A stretch of DNA of 64,000 nucleotides, taken from contig NZ_JAATJL010000001.1 in the NCBI RefSeq assembly GCF_011927905.1, positions 3,658,001-3,722,000 on the forward strand, read 5' to 3'. This document shows positions 8,401-15,923 of this stretch, in pieces (within the stretch, counting starts at the first letter, position 1; every line of letters starts with the position of its first letter). The DNA is from Arthrobacter pigmenti (GTDB taxonomy: Bacteria > Actinomycetota > Actinomycetes > Actinomycetales > Micrococcaceae). Under the pieces are notes generated by a model that saw only the letters and a program-made list of their open reading frames with translations, was not told the DNA's origin and made no database searches. The position numbers were made by a program, and so were the translations under genes.

Positions 8401-9661
8401 GACCGGCGGCGACGCCGACACAACAGCACCGAGCGCCCCAACCGGGCTCGTGGCAACCGTCGACGGCACCAGCGCGACATTGACGTGGACCCCGTCTACA
8501 GATGACACAGCGGTAGCGGCGTACACCGTCAGGTCGTCAGACGGTGACGCGACGGTGGAAGAGAGCACGACGGAGCCGACGCTCTCTCTCGATGATCTGA
8601 AGGAGGGTGCCACGTATACGTTCACGGTGAGTGCCGCCGACAGCTCGGGAAATGTGTCTGAGTGGAGCGCGCCCGTGTCGGCAACGATCGAGGGTGGCGG
8701 CACTGATCCGGTCGATCCCGGCGAGCCGGTTGGGACCGACTACTCCGACGGGTACTACCAGCAGAACCCCAACGGCAACGTCGGCGAGGCGGCTACCATC
8801 GCTGTCGACGGCGATGCCTCAGAGTGGACGGCAGGCCAGGTGATTGCGCAGGGCGTCGCCAACGACGACCCGCGTATCTTCCGCGGCAGCCACGAGGGTC
8901 CGGTCTACGATCTCTACTCGCTCTCAAGCGCCTGGGATGACGAAAACCTGTACCTCATGTGGCAGTTCACCAACGTGACGGATGTCGTTGATCCGGGCCA
9001 AGGGTATCCGATCAGCGACAACGGAAAGCCCTACAACGGCGATATTCCGCAGACGCTCGCATTCGATGTCTCCGCCGCCGGCGGCGACGGGCTGATCGAG
9101 GGTACCGAAAGCGGCGTGTGGGGCATGCGCAACACATTTGCGAACAACGAGGTGGACCACCTTGCCATGTTCTCAAGCAAGCCGGGGGTCGGTCAGCCGG
9201 CGATGTTCTCGCTCAACGCCTCAGGGGCGTTCGACTACGAAACAGAGAACGTCACAGGTTTCGAAGTCGGCGGCATCACCTATGCCTATGGCGACGGCTT
9301 CTTTGGTGACGCGCTCATGGGCATCGACGCCAACGGCTACGAGGGTTATACACCCGCTGACCTTAGCGACGCGAGCGCTTTCATCGATTTTCTCGACACA
9401 GCGCATGACACTGCGCAGGACACCGTGTACGAGATGAAGATTCCGTTCGCGACGCTGGGCACGACAAAAGAAGCCGTCGAAGCAAACGGCATCGGCGTAA
9501 TGCTGCTCAGCACATTTGGGCAGTCTGGAATTGGCTCGCTTCCACAGGATCCAGCCATGCTCGATGTTGCGACCGAGCCTTACTCGGCTGATGCGTCGAC
9601 GTCGGCCGAAAAGGAGGACTGGGACCCGATGACCGCTCAGTTCGCCCGAATCGGCGGCTGA
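5453..9661 (+). CDS. Secreted multidomain alpha-amylase (GH13)
   Basis: A 1402-aa extracellular starch hydrolase. GTG 5453 is preceded by AAAGGAG, and the signal peptide core lies at about residues 18-36. The GH13 barrel shows VIVDAVINHM, GFRIDAVKH (nucleophile D224), QEVI (acid/base E252) and VDNHDTERN (D319). After a C-terminal amylase domain come a fibronectin III domain (about 501-590), two CBM25-like starch-binding modules (about 600-690 and 700-785, both with FNNGxGxWDNN), three more fibronectin III domains (about 798-883, 897-983, 993-1080), and a ~300-aa C-terminal domain beginning IAVDGDASEW that resembles CBM9/DOMON-like modules of starch and glucan hydrolases. The gene is monocistronic, with LacI operators upstream and a strong terminator downstream. 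Confidence 0.93.
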   Translation: MSTVPPNVALPNRNSRKRLPWAALTVLLLVTGLLSVFNPPQKANAEAPGPKDVIAVMFSWTWNAIARECTDTLGPAGYGYVQTSPPQEHVQGSQWWTYYQPVSYKLESRLGTATEFKNMIDTCNDAGVGVIVDAVINHMSGDSDGGTGWAGSAYGHYNYPGLYSDNDFHDCRRDISNYQDRWDVQNCNLVNLSDLDTGSEYVQQTIADYLNHLVDLGAAGFRIDAVKHIAADEMRGIMSKVENKDQLYIVQEVIRANEPIQPEEYLGMGDIHEFAYARKLKEAFGGGTIDWLISGNGIGETWEGFLDHDDAGVFVDNHDTERNGQTLSYKDGDIYDLAQIFTLAWNYGSPSIESGFRFNNFDAGPPLTGSGEVIDPTCGSGSVWTCEHAKNEIANMVGFRVETYGTEVTKKWTNGSNAIAFSRGDKGTVAINRGGGELSRTFQTGLPDGTYYNVISATKDGGSWSGDTVTVEGGTFTATVPTNGAVAIHAGAKAGAECSDATAPSVPTGVKAVADGTNVTVSWGASTDDCAVTGYTVTRTGGTAGAKVLTSPGSSTSIVDQNLEPNTEYNYTVTATDGSNESAPSGPASVTTGEESTSAAAEVFYKENGNWSDYFIHYRVGAGTWTTTPGEKMHERCDGWYGATIDLGDADGFTAAFNNGSGAWDNNDRADYTLSSGVQVIVDGEVSKDNPCAEAPAGEDMTIFYKADRGWDAYYAHYRVADGAWTTVPGTQMEQACDDWYSLTVNDGAAGASFAFNNGAGQWDNNGGKDYAVSGSVVAVTSGAVSGTAPCDLPSTAPTTPTSLSASPANGAVTVSWSASTAESGIASYTVTRTGGGADAVSATVSGTSYVDATVSESTTYSYTVTATAEDGSVSLPSDPVKITTPGATGGEDDEKPSTPQGVVATASADTVQLSWPASADNVGVVGYRVIKSGGGEADLGIVTEATEIGFFNLTPDEEYLFKVQAMDAAGNVSEWSDIVSATTGGDADTTAPSAPTGLVATVDGTSATLTWTPSTDDTAVAAYTVRSSDGDATVEESTTEPTLSLDDLKEGATYTFTVSAADSSGNVSEWSAPVSATIEGGGTDPVDPGEPVGTDYSDGYYQQNPNGNVGEAATIAVDGDASEWTAGQVIAQGVANDDPRIFRGSHEGPVYDLYSLSSAWDDENLYLMWQFTNVTDVVDPGQGYPISDNGKPYNGDIPQTLAFDVSAAGGDGLIEGTESGVWGMRNTFANNEVDHLAMFSSKPGVGQPAMFSLNASGAFDYETENVTGFEVGGITYAYGDGFFGDALMGIDANGYEGYTPADLSDASAFIDFLDTAHDTAQDTVYEMKIPFATLGTTKEAVEANGIGVMLLSTFGQSGIGSLPQDPAMLDVATEPYSADASTSAEKEDWDPMTAQFARIGG

Positions 9662-9671
9662 CCACGCATTG

Positions 9672-9716
9672 CGAATGGGGGTGCTGTGACCGATAGGTTC
9701 GCAGCACCCCCATTCG
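9672..9716 (+). terminator. Rho-independent terminator of the amylase gene
   Basis: A 15-bp uninterrupted stem (CGAATGGGGGTGCTG at 9672-9686 with its complement at 9702-9716) around a 15-nt loop, followed by TCTTTCCCTC. It lies 11 bp after the stop codon. Confidence 0.85.
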
Positions 9717-9838
9717 TCTTTCCCTCCCGCTGTTTCGGACGTGGTGGAACCGGCCATTGACTCTCACGTCCAGGAAGTCTGTACTGGAAGGGTAGAGACC
9801 TTATTCCGTGATTCGGCTCCCGGGCGGGAGGAAGACAG

Positions 9839-10426
9839 ATGCCGGCCCTGTTGGCGGTACCACTTCAGGCGGCGCTCGCCGTCGTGGTTATCTGTGCGCT
9901 CACGGGTCTGACGGCGTTCGCGGTTTCGCGTTGCCTGGCTAAGGATGACCGCGACGGTGCCTTCTGGTACGGATTCACCGGCGGTTTCGCGTCCCTCGGA
10001 GCCATTACGGGCGCGTTAGTCCTCGTCCCCGCTGCCGCACCGGTGATCGGGTTGGCCGGGACGTTGAGCGTTGGCTTGGCTGGCGGTTGGCTGTGGCGCG
10101 GTGAGCAGGAGCGGGTTGCGCGCCGTCGTCGGACGCAGGTTGAGCACGCGCGGGCCGCCCTGCGAGCCCGGCACGAGTCCGTGCTGCAGCGCTGGGTCAG
10201 CTACGAGCTGGATCCGGCGGTGGCAATTGACTACCCCGACATGACCAACCTAAAGCGGCCGGAAACGGCCCAGCTCGTGCGGAGCATGCGTAATGCTGCG
10301 GCACTCCGCGAGCAGTCACCGGAGAACGACGACACCGGCGCCCCCGGCTACGAGGCCGCCGTCCGGGAGCTCGAAACGGCTTTCGAGAAAGCGGAACGGG
10401 CGGCAGGCGCCCGAACCAGGAAGTAG
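9839..10426 (+). CDS. Membrane protein of unknown function
   Basis: A 195-aa protein with a good ribosome site (GGGAGGAAG) before ATG 9839. It has about three hydrophobic segments in residues 5-85, then a basic RRRRT stretch and an Arg/Ala/Glu-rich C-terminal half likely to be helical or coiled coil and cytoplasmic. I recognise no family. It converges with the next gene, from which it is separated by 2 bp, so the two do not form an operon. Confidence 0.7.
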   Translation: MPALLAVPLQAALAVVVICALTGLTAFAVSRCLAKDDRDGAFWYGFTGGFASLGAITGALVLVPAAAPVIGLAGTLSVGLAGGWLWRGEQERVARRRRTQVEHARAALRARHESVLQRWVSYELDPAVAIDYPDMTNLKRPETAQLVRSMRNAAALREQSPENDDTGAPGYEAAVRELETAFEKAERAAGARTRK

Positions 10427-10428
10427 CG

Positions 10429-11031
10429 CTACTTTTCCCCGCTCCACGCCGATGCCGGCGACATCCGACGACGTCGGCGTTCCCAGAACAGCGCGCTCAG
10501 CACCCCCGCTGCAGTGAGGATGATGGCCCCGCTCATCAGGATTCCGCCGGCTGACTGGCCGACAATGAAAATCCATTGCGGGAACGGTTCGGTGAGTGAG
10601 GATTCGTCCATCTGCATCGGGGCGAACAGTACCCACAAGCCAACAGCCATGACACCGGCGCCCACGAGCCAAAGCACCACCACAAACGGATTGATCCGCA
10701 GGATGGCAGGGCCGTTGCCGCGTGAGCGATCAACCGGCCGCGGCGCCCCTTCGGGCAGCACCTCCACGATGTTCGCCTGATCTCCCGACGGCGCGGGCGT
10801 GCCGGACGGTGCGTGCGCTCCCGGCGGGGTGCGGACTTTGGGCGCATCCGATGGGGCCGGCGCCTGCGCGAACGACGGCGGCCGCTGTGGCGAGGAGGCG
10901 GGCGAAACATGCTGCGTGCCCGCTGGCCCGGAGGTTGGTCCGGGTGTTGACCCGTTCGGGCGCTGTCCGGTGCCACCCCGTTGGTAGATGGGGCTGTACC
11001 GGTTGTCGATATGCGGGGTGTTGTCGCCCAT
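10429..11031 (-). CDS. Proline-rich membrane protein of unknown function
   Basis: A 200-aa protein. Start ATG 11031 follows GGGAGGAAC; the frame continues upstream to TTG 11046, but that codon lies before the ribosome site. The first ~100 residues are rich in Pro, Ser, Gly and Ala, low-complexity and probably disordered and cytoplasmic. Two transmembrane segments follow (about 115-135 and 155-180), with a basic tail (ERRRRR). Such disordered N-terminus plus two-helix proteins are frequent in actinobacteria and have no known function. Confidence 0.7.
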   Translation of the reverse strand: MGDNTPHIDNRYSPIYQRGGTGQRPNGSTPGPTSGPAGTQHVSPASSPQRPPSFAQAPAPSDAPKVRTPPGAHAPSGTPAPSGDQANIVEVLPEGAPRPVDRSRGNGPAILRINPFVVVLWLVGAGVMAVGLWVLFAPMQMDESSLTEPFPQWIFIVGQSAGGILMSGAIILTAAGVLSALFWERRRRRMSPASAWSGEK

Positions 11032-11127
11032 ATGTTCCTCCCTCAACGCCGTTTATTGAATCTACTAGCTTTGTCTGCCCGCGTCAGCAAAACGGAGACC
11101 AGGAGAATAGTTGCCGCATGGCTCGTT

Positions 11128-11162
11128 GTAACCTACGCTGGCGTAAGTTACGCCCGCGTAAC
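11128..11162. promoter_or_regulatory. Nested palindromic operator upstream of the desaturase
   Basis: Two abutting dyads. The first is GTAAC-c-TACGC-tg-GCGTA-a-GTTAC (11128-11151). The second, GTTACG-cccg-CGTAAC (11147-11162), shares the GTTAC arm. The form suits a TetR-type repressor controlling fatty-acid desaturation. No regulator lies next to it. Confidence 0.6.
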
Positions 11163-11260
11163 CGCATAGATTCTCGCAGCAACATATAAACAGCGCGGCA
11201 TATATCTGCGTTTCACTCTTACTCAAGGCTCGCGCAGGAGCACAACAGGCAGGTTCCCTT

Positions 11261-12289
11261 ATGACCAGCATCGACAACCGACGCACCACCACGAAGCCCG
11301 GTTTCCGGCCGTCCAAAACCGATTCGGCGGTGGACTTGCAGACCTATGCCCGCGAACACCCGGACCAGACCAGCCCGCGGCCCATTCTTGACGGCCCGCG
11401 GCCGCTGAAGACCCAGATCGCCGTCTATGTAGGCGTGCTTCTTCCGATCGCAGCGCTTATGGCCGCCATCCCGCTGGCGTGGGGTTGGGGCCTTGCCTGG
11501 ACCGACGTCGTCCTCTTCCTGGTCTTCTATGTGATCAGCGGACTCGGCGTGACCATCGGCTACCACCGGTACTTCACGCACGGATCCTTCCGCGCCAACA
11601 AGCCACTCCGCGCCGCGCTGGCGATCGCCGGGTCTCTCTCCGTGCAGGGCTCCGTCATTACATGGGTAGCCGACCATCGTCGGCACCACGCATTTTCGGA
11701 CACCGACGGCGATCCCCATTCGCCGTGGGCCTTCGGTGACTCGCCATGGGCGCTCCTGAAGGGTTTCTGGCATGCGCACATGGGTTGGCTGTTCGAGCGG
11801 GATGAGACCAATAAGGTGCGCTTTGCCCCGGACCTGCTCAAAGACACCATGATCCTGCGCATCGACCGACTCTTCGGCGTCTGGATCCTGGTGACACTCT
11901 TCCTACCCGCGCTGATCGGCGGGCTCGTAAGCCAGAGCTGGTGGGGAGCGCTGACGGCGTTCTTCTGGGCCGGCCTGGTGCGGGTTGCGGTGCTGCACCA
12001 CGTCACCTGGTCGGTCAACTCGATCTGCCACATGGTGGGTGAGCGCCCGTACCATTCCCGCGACAAGGCCGGTAACTTCTGGCCGCTCGCGATTGCTTCG
12101 TTTGGCGAATCCTGGCACAACTCGCACCACGCTGACCCCACGTGTGCCCGCCATGGCGTGGACAAGGGGCAGATCGACATCTCCGCCCGCACAATCTGGG
12201 TCTTCGAGAAGTTCGGCTGGGCAACCAAGGTGCGCTGGCCGGTTGCTGAGCGGTTCGAGAAGTTGGCGACCAAGGCCCGCGAAGCCTGA
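11261..12289 (+). CDS. Acyl-CoA / fatty acid delta-9-type desaturase
   Basis: A 342-aa integral membrane di-iron desaturase that introduces a double bond into saturated acyl chains and so adjusts membrane fluidity. The three histidine boxes are clear: HRYFTH, HRRHH (followed by AFSDTDGDPH) and WHNSHH. Hydrophobic segments flank boxes 1 and 3, as expected for the stearoyl-CoA desaturase family. It is monocistronic, with a palindromic operator upstream and a terminator at 12443-12470. Electron-transfer partners are not in the window. Confidence 0.92.
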   Translation: MTSIDNRRTTTKPGFRPSKTDSAVDLQTYAREHPDQTSPRPILDGPRPLKTQIAVYVGVLLPIAALMAAIPLAWGWGLAWTDVVLFLVFYVISGLGVTIGYHRYFTHGSFRANKPLRAALAIAGSLSVQGSVITWVADHRRHHAFSDTDGDPHSPWAFGDSPWALLKGFWHAHMGWLFERDETNKVRFAPDLLKDTMILRIDRLFGVWILVTLFLPALIGGLVSQSWWGALTAFFWAGLVRVAVLHHVTWSVNSICHMVGERPYHSRDKAGNFWPLAIASFGESWHNSHHADPTCARHGVDKGQIDISARTIWVFEKFGWATKVRWPVAERFEKLATKAREA

Positions 12290-12313
12290 TCGTTGGCGCA
12301 AAGGCGCCGGTTC

Positions 12314-12351
12314 TGCGCAGGATCGTGGTGACGTCACCACGATCCTGCGCA
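12314..12351. repeat. Perfect 38-bp palindrome
   Basis: Both 19-nt arms match without a single mismatch and there is no spacer; the centre is GACGTC at 12330-12335. The left arm starts TGCGCAGGATCG. It lies 25 bp after the desaturase stop. It could be a cruciform or bidirectional terminator, or a protein-binding site; there is no T-tract. Confidence 0.85.
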
Positions 12352-12442
12352 AACCCGGCACTCGACCGGCGCTTCACCGGCGCTCCTGTGATGGTGGCCC
12401 GGCAGAGGCAGCCCCCAGAGTCAGATAAAACGTTCAAGTGAT

Positions 12443-12470
12443 GACGCCCCGCGAATACCCGCGGGGCGTC
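12443..12470 (+). terminator. Terminator downstream of the desaturase
   Basis: Ten-base-pair GC stem GACGCCCCGC / GCGGGGCGTC with loop GAATACCC, followed by TCCTTTTGGTTTT. Confidence 0.85.
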
Positions 12471-12497
12471 TCCTTTTGGTTTTCACAGGTGTTTTGG

Positions 12498-12516
12498 TAA
12501 GGATAGCCTTAGCTAA
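12498..12516 (+). promoter_or_regulatory. DtxR/IdeR-type iron box of the siderophore operon
   Basis: TAAGGATAGCCTTAGCTAA matches the 19-bp DtxR/IdeR operator TTAGGTTAGCCTAACCTAA at most positions, including the central TAGCCT. It lies 19 bp before the desA start, where bound regulator would block transcription under iron-replete conditions. Confidence 0.8.
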
Positions 12517-12535
12517 CTTCAACCTGTGAGGAACC

Positions 12536-14050
12536 ATGACTCAATCCCTGCTCGACCCCGCCCAGCCGGTGGGCGAATTCGACCACCTTGAACGGCTGCT
12601 CGACGCCGCGCCCCATCTGATGAACCAGCTCAACACCGACCGCTACGCAGCTGAACTTGCCAGCGGAATCGAAGCGGTGGTCCAGACCTTCACCACCACA
12701 AACGCACCATTCACTGGACGCACGCCGGCTGACGTCTCTGTCGCAATCGACCACGTGGACCTCGACAGCCCACTGCACAACACCCGCGACGCCCTCACCG
12801 AACTCCAGGATGTGTACCTGCGCGACGCCGTCTACTTCCACCACCCGCGCTACACAGCGCACCTCAACTGCCCCGTGGTTATACCCGCGCTGCTTGGGGA
12901 AACCATCCTCACCGCGGTCAACTCGTCCCTTGACACGTGGGACCAGAGCGCGGGCGCCACGCTCATCGAGCGTGCGCTGATCACCTGGACCGCGGACCGC
13001 CTCGGGCTCGGCCCCGATGCCGACGGCGTCTTCACGAGCGGCGGCAGCCAGTCCAACCTCCAGGCCCTCCTGATGGCCCGCAGTCACGCCGGCGCAACGT
13101 CGTCGAACACACCGACGACGACGGCCACAGCGCCGCTTGCAACGCTCCGCATCTTCGCCTCGGACGCCGCGCACTTCAGCGTGCAGAAGTCGGCCCGGTT
13201 GCTGGGGCTAAGCGAGGACGCCGTCGTCGTCGTTCCGACTGACGCCAACCGGCGCATGCGCCCTGACGCGCTGTCAGCGGCACTCGAAGCGGCCGTCCGT
13301 GATGGTCTAGCGCCGATGGCCGTGGTCGCGACGGCCGGCACAACAGACTTTGGCAGCATCGACCCGCTGAGCGAAATCGCCGCGTTGTGCGGCCAATACA
13401 AGACCTGGATGCATGTCGACGCTGCGTACGGCGGCGGGCTCATCACTTCGCTCCGGCACCGGAACCGGCTCTCCGGGATCGAGCACGCGGATTCGGTGAC
13501 CGTCGACTACCACAAGACCTTCTTCCAGCCGGTCAGCTCCAGTGCGGTGCTCGTGAAGGACGCCCGGATGCTCGGCCACGTCACGCATTACGCGGACTAC
13601 CTGAACCCGCGCGGCGAAGTACTGCCGAACCAGGTCAACAAGAGCCTGCAGACCACGCGCCGCTTCGACGCCCTGAAGCTATGGCTGACCCTGCGCATCA
13701 TGGGCGCCGACGGGATCGGTGCCATGCTGGATGAGGTCATCGCACTGGCCACCCAATTCGGCGCGGAGATCGACGCAACGGACGACTTCGAGCTCGCCGC
13801 ACCGCCACAGCTCAGCACCCTCGTGTTCCGATATACGCCAAAAACAAAACTCACCGTCACCCAGGACGCCATCCGGAAGGCAATCTTCGCTTCGGGTGAG
13901 GCCGTGGTGGCCGGCACTGTGGTGGATGGCGAACAATTCCTCAAGTTCACCCTCCTCAACCCGGACACCAGCGCCCGCGACCTGCGAGCGATCCTCGACC
14001 TCATCCGGCGCACGGCCGCACAACTGGAACAGCGGGGTGTGCAGGCGTGA
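12536..14050 (+). CDS. desA: PLP-dependent lysine decarboxylase of siderophore pathway
   Basis: A 504-aa group II pyridoxal-phosphate decarboxylase. In a desferrioxamine pathway it converts L-lysine to cadaverine; related enzymes use 2,4-diaminobutyrate, but the neighbouring genes favour lysine. The PLP-binding lysine is K327 in VDYHKTFF, preceded by the cofactor-contacting HVDAAYGGG. GAGGAA precedes ATG 12536. It is first in a four-gene operon whose members overlap by 4 bp each, behind an iron box. There is a Ser/Thr/Ala-rich loop near residues 183-203. Confidence 0.9.
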   Translation: MTQSLLDPAQPVGEFDHLERLLDAAPHLMNQLNTDRYAAELASGIEAVVQTFTTTNAPFTGRTPADVSVAIDHVDLDSPLHNTRDALTELQDVYLRDAVYFHHPRYTAHLNCPVVIPALLGETILTAVNSSLDTWDQSAGATLIERALITWTADRLGLGPDADGVFTSGGSQSNLQALLMARSHAGATSSNTPTTTATAPLATLRIFASDAAHFSVQKSARLLGLSEDAVVVVPTDANRRMRPDALSAALEAAVRDGLAPMAVVATAGTTDFGSIDPLSEIAALCGQYKTWMHVDAAYGGGLITSLRHRNRLSGIEHADSVTVDYHKTFFQPVSSSAVLVKDARMLGHVTHYADYLNPRGEVLPNQVNKSLQTTRRFDALKLWLTLRIMGADGIGAMLDEVIALATQFGAEIDATDDFELAAPPQLSTLVFRYTPKTKLTVTQDAIRKAIFASGEAVVAGTVVDGEQFLKFTLLNPDTSARDLRAILDLIRRTAAQLEQRGVQA

Positions 14051-15375
14051 GGATGCGCATCCACGACTTCATTGGCATCGGCGTCGGCCCCTTCAACCTG
14101 GGACTTGCCGCGCTGACCGCCCCCATCACCGAGCTCGACGGACTCTTCCTCGACCGCGCCGAGAGGTTCGAGTGGCACCCCGGCATGATGCTCGAAACGG
14201 CGCACCTCCAGGTGCCGTTCATGGCAGACCTCGTGACCATGGCCGACCCCACCTCGCCGTACTCCTTCCTCAACTACCTCAAGTCCGCCGGCCGGCTCTA
14301 TCCGTTCTACATCCGCGAGAACTTCTACCCGCTGCGCACCGAGTACAGCCGCTACTGCGCCTGGGTGGCCGGGCAGTTGCCCAACGTCCGCTTCGGCAGC
14401 GACGTGGTGTCGGTCGATTACGACGACGGCGCGCGGCTCTACCGCCTCACTGTCACCGAGGGCGGGGCGCAGGTGCAGTACCTCACCCGGCGCCTGGTCC
14501 TCGGGACCGGCACGTCCCCCACTGTTCCCGCGCACTGCGCGGCGCTCGAGGAGCAGCCGGGCTCCGGCGTCGTGCATTCGGGCCGCTACCTGGAGCGGAA
14601 AGCGCAACTGCAGACGCTCGAATCCATCACGGTGGTGGGCAGCGGCCAGAGCGCAGCGGAGATCTACTACGACCTGCTGCAGGACATGGACGCGCACGGC
14701 TACCGGCTGGACTGGGTGACGCGTTCGCCGCGGTTCTTCCCGCTTGAGTACACCAAACTCACGTTGGAGCTGACGTCGCCAGAGTACGTCGACTATTTCC
14801 ACGCACTCCCGGCAGATCAGCGCGAGACCCTGGGCAAGGTGCAGAAGCAGCTCTACAAGGGCATCAACGCGGACCTCATCAACGAGATCTATGACCTGCT
14901 GTACCTGCGCAGCGTGGAGAGCCAGCCGCGGACCTCGCTCTACACCAACGTTGCCCTGGAGAACGTCACGCCGGGGAAAAGCGGCTATGAACTCGCACTG
15001 ACGCACGTGGAACAGGGCCACGCGTTCACGCTCGACACCGCCGGGTTGGTCCTCGCCAACGGCTACAGCTACCGGGAACCGGCGTTCCTGGCGGGTATCG
15101 GCTCCCGCATCGCGCGCTTGCCGGACGGGAAGTTCGACGTCAGCCGCGACTACAGCGTCACACCGGGCGAAATCTTCGTCCAGAACGCCGAACTGCACAC
15201 GCACGGCTTCAGCGCGCCGGATCTCGGAATGGGAGCCTACCGAAATTCGGTGATCATCCGCGAAATGCTCGGCTGGGAGTACTACCCGATCGAGGAGCGC
15301 ATCGCGTTCCAGCACTTCGGGGCGCCGGTGCGCGCTTCAGATGCGCCGCAGACACCGATCGGAGCCGCCCTGTGA
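14047..15375 (+). CDS. desB: Cadaverine / lysine N-hydroxylase of siderophore pathway
   Basis: A 442-aa FAD- and NADPH-dependent N-hydroxylating monooxygenase (IucD/DesB family) that would convert cadaverine to N-hydroxycadaverine. The FAD site is GIGVGPFNLGLA at the N-terminus, the NADPH site is VVGSGQSAAE near residue 197, and the substrate-side LANGYSYREP motif is near the C-terminus. GTG 14047 overlaps the desA stop as GTGA; ATG 14053 is an alternative start. It has the full family length. Confidence 0.92.
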   Translation: MRMRIHDFIGIGVGPFNLGLAALTAPITELDGLFLDRAERFEWHPGMMLETAHLQVPFMADLVTMADPTSPYSFLNYLKSAGRLYPFYIRENFYPLRTEYSRYCAWVAGQLPNVRFGSDVVSVDYDDGARLYRLTVTEGGAQVQYLTRRLVLGTGTSPTVPAHCAALEEQPGSGVVHSGRYLERKAQLQTLESITVVGSGQSAAEIYYDLLQDMDAHGYRLDWVTRSPRFFPLEYTKLTLELTSPEYVDYFHALPADQRETLGKVQKQLYKGINADLINEIYDLLYLRSVESQPRTSLYTNVALENVTPGKSGYELALTHVEQGHAFTLDTAGLVLANGYSYREPAFLAGIGSRIARLPDGKFDVSRDYSVTPGEIFVQNAELHTHGFSAPDLGMGAYRNSVIIREMLGWEYYPIEERIAFQHFGAPVRASDAPQTPIGAAL

Positions 15376-15923
15376 ACTTCACCCTCGCCCCGGTGGATCC
15401 CGCGCGGGACGCAGTCCTCCTCCACAGCTGGGTCACCGATCCGCACGCCCGGTTCTGGGACATGCAGGAGGCCTCAGTCGCCGACGTCGAGCGCGAATAC
15501 ACGGCGATCCACGAGTCACAGACCCACCACGCCTTCCTCGGTTATAACGACGACGGCGGCGTTGGTGTGCGTGCAGCGGCCTTCCTCATGGAGCGTTACC
15601 TCCCCGACAACGACCCGGTGGGCGCCACGTACCCCGTACAGCAAGGGGATGTGGGCATGCACCTTCTCGTCCCGCGCACTGAGGTGCCGGTTTCCGGCTT
15701 CACGACGGCGGTCATCACCTTCATCCTCGAGCACCTTTTCTCCGATCCGGACGTGCAGCGCGTCGTCGTCGAACCCGATGTCCGCAACACAAAAGTCCAT
15801 GCGCTGAACGCGCGCGTTGGCTTTGAGCCCTCCTCGACCATCGAACTGCCCGGCAAACAGGCGCTGCTCAGCTTCTGTACCCGCAACCAGTTCCTCTCGA
15901 CCTTCCAGGAAGTTTCCCCATGA
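15372..15923 (+). CDS. desC: GNAT acyltransferase of siderophore pathway
   Basis: A 183-aa GNAT-fold N-acyltransferase (IucB/RhbD/DesC group) that would add succinyl or acetyl from CoA to N-hydroxycadaverine to form the hydroxamate unit. Family signatures are GMHLLVPR-like (VGMHLLVPRTEVP) and the C-terminal VVVEPDVRNTKVHALNARVGF. It overlaps the genes on both sides by 4 bp, so it is translated with them. Succinyl or acetyl preference cannot be read from the sequence. Confidence 0.9.
   Translation: MNFTLAPVDPARDAVLLHSWVTDPHARFWDMQEASVADVEREYTAIHESQTHHAFLGYNDDGGVGVRAAAFLMERYLPDNDPVGATYPVQQGDVGMHLLVPRTEVPVSGFTTAVITFILEHLFSDPDVQRVVVEPDVRNTKVHALNARVGFEPSSTIELPGKQALLSFCTRNQFLSTFQEVSP

Noticed and set aside
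13597..15315. Very long open frame (572 aa) on the minus strand across desA/desB
   Set aside because: It is antisense to two clearly conserved enzymes, rich in Arg/Val/Glu with no domain, and explained by GC-rich codon usage.
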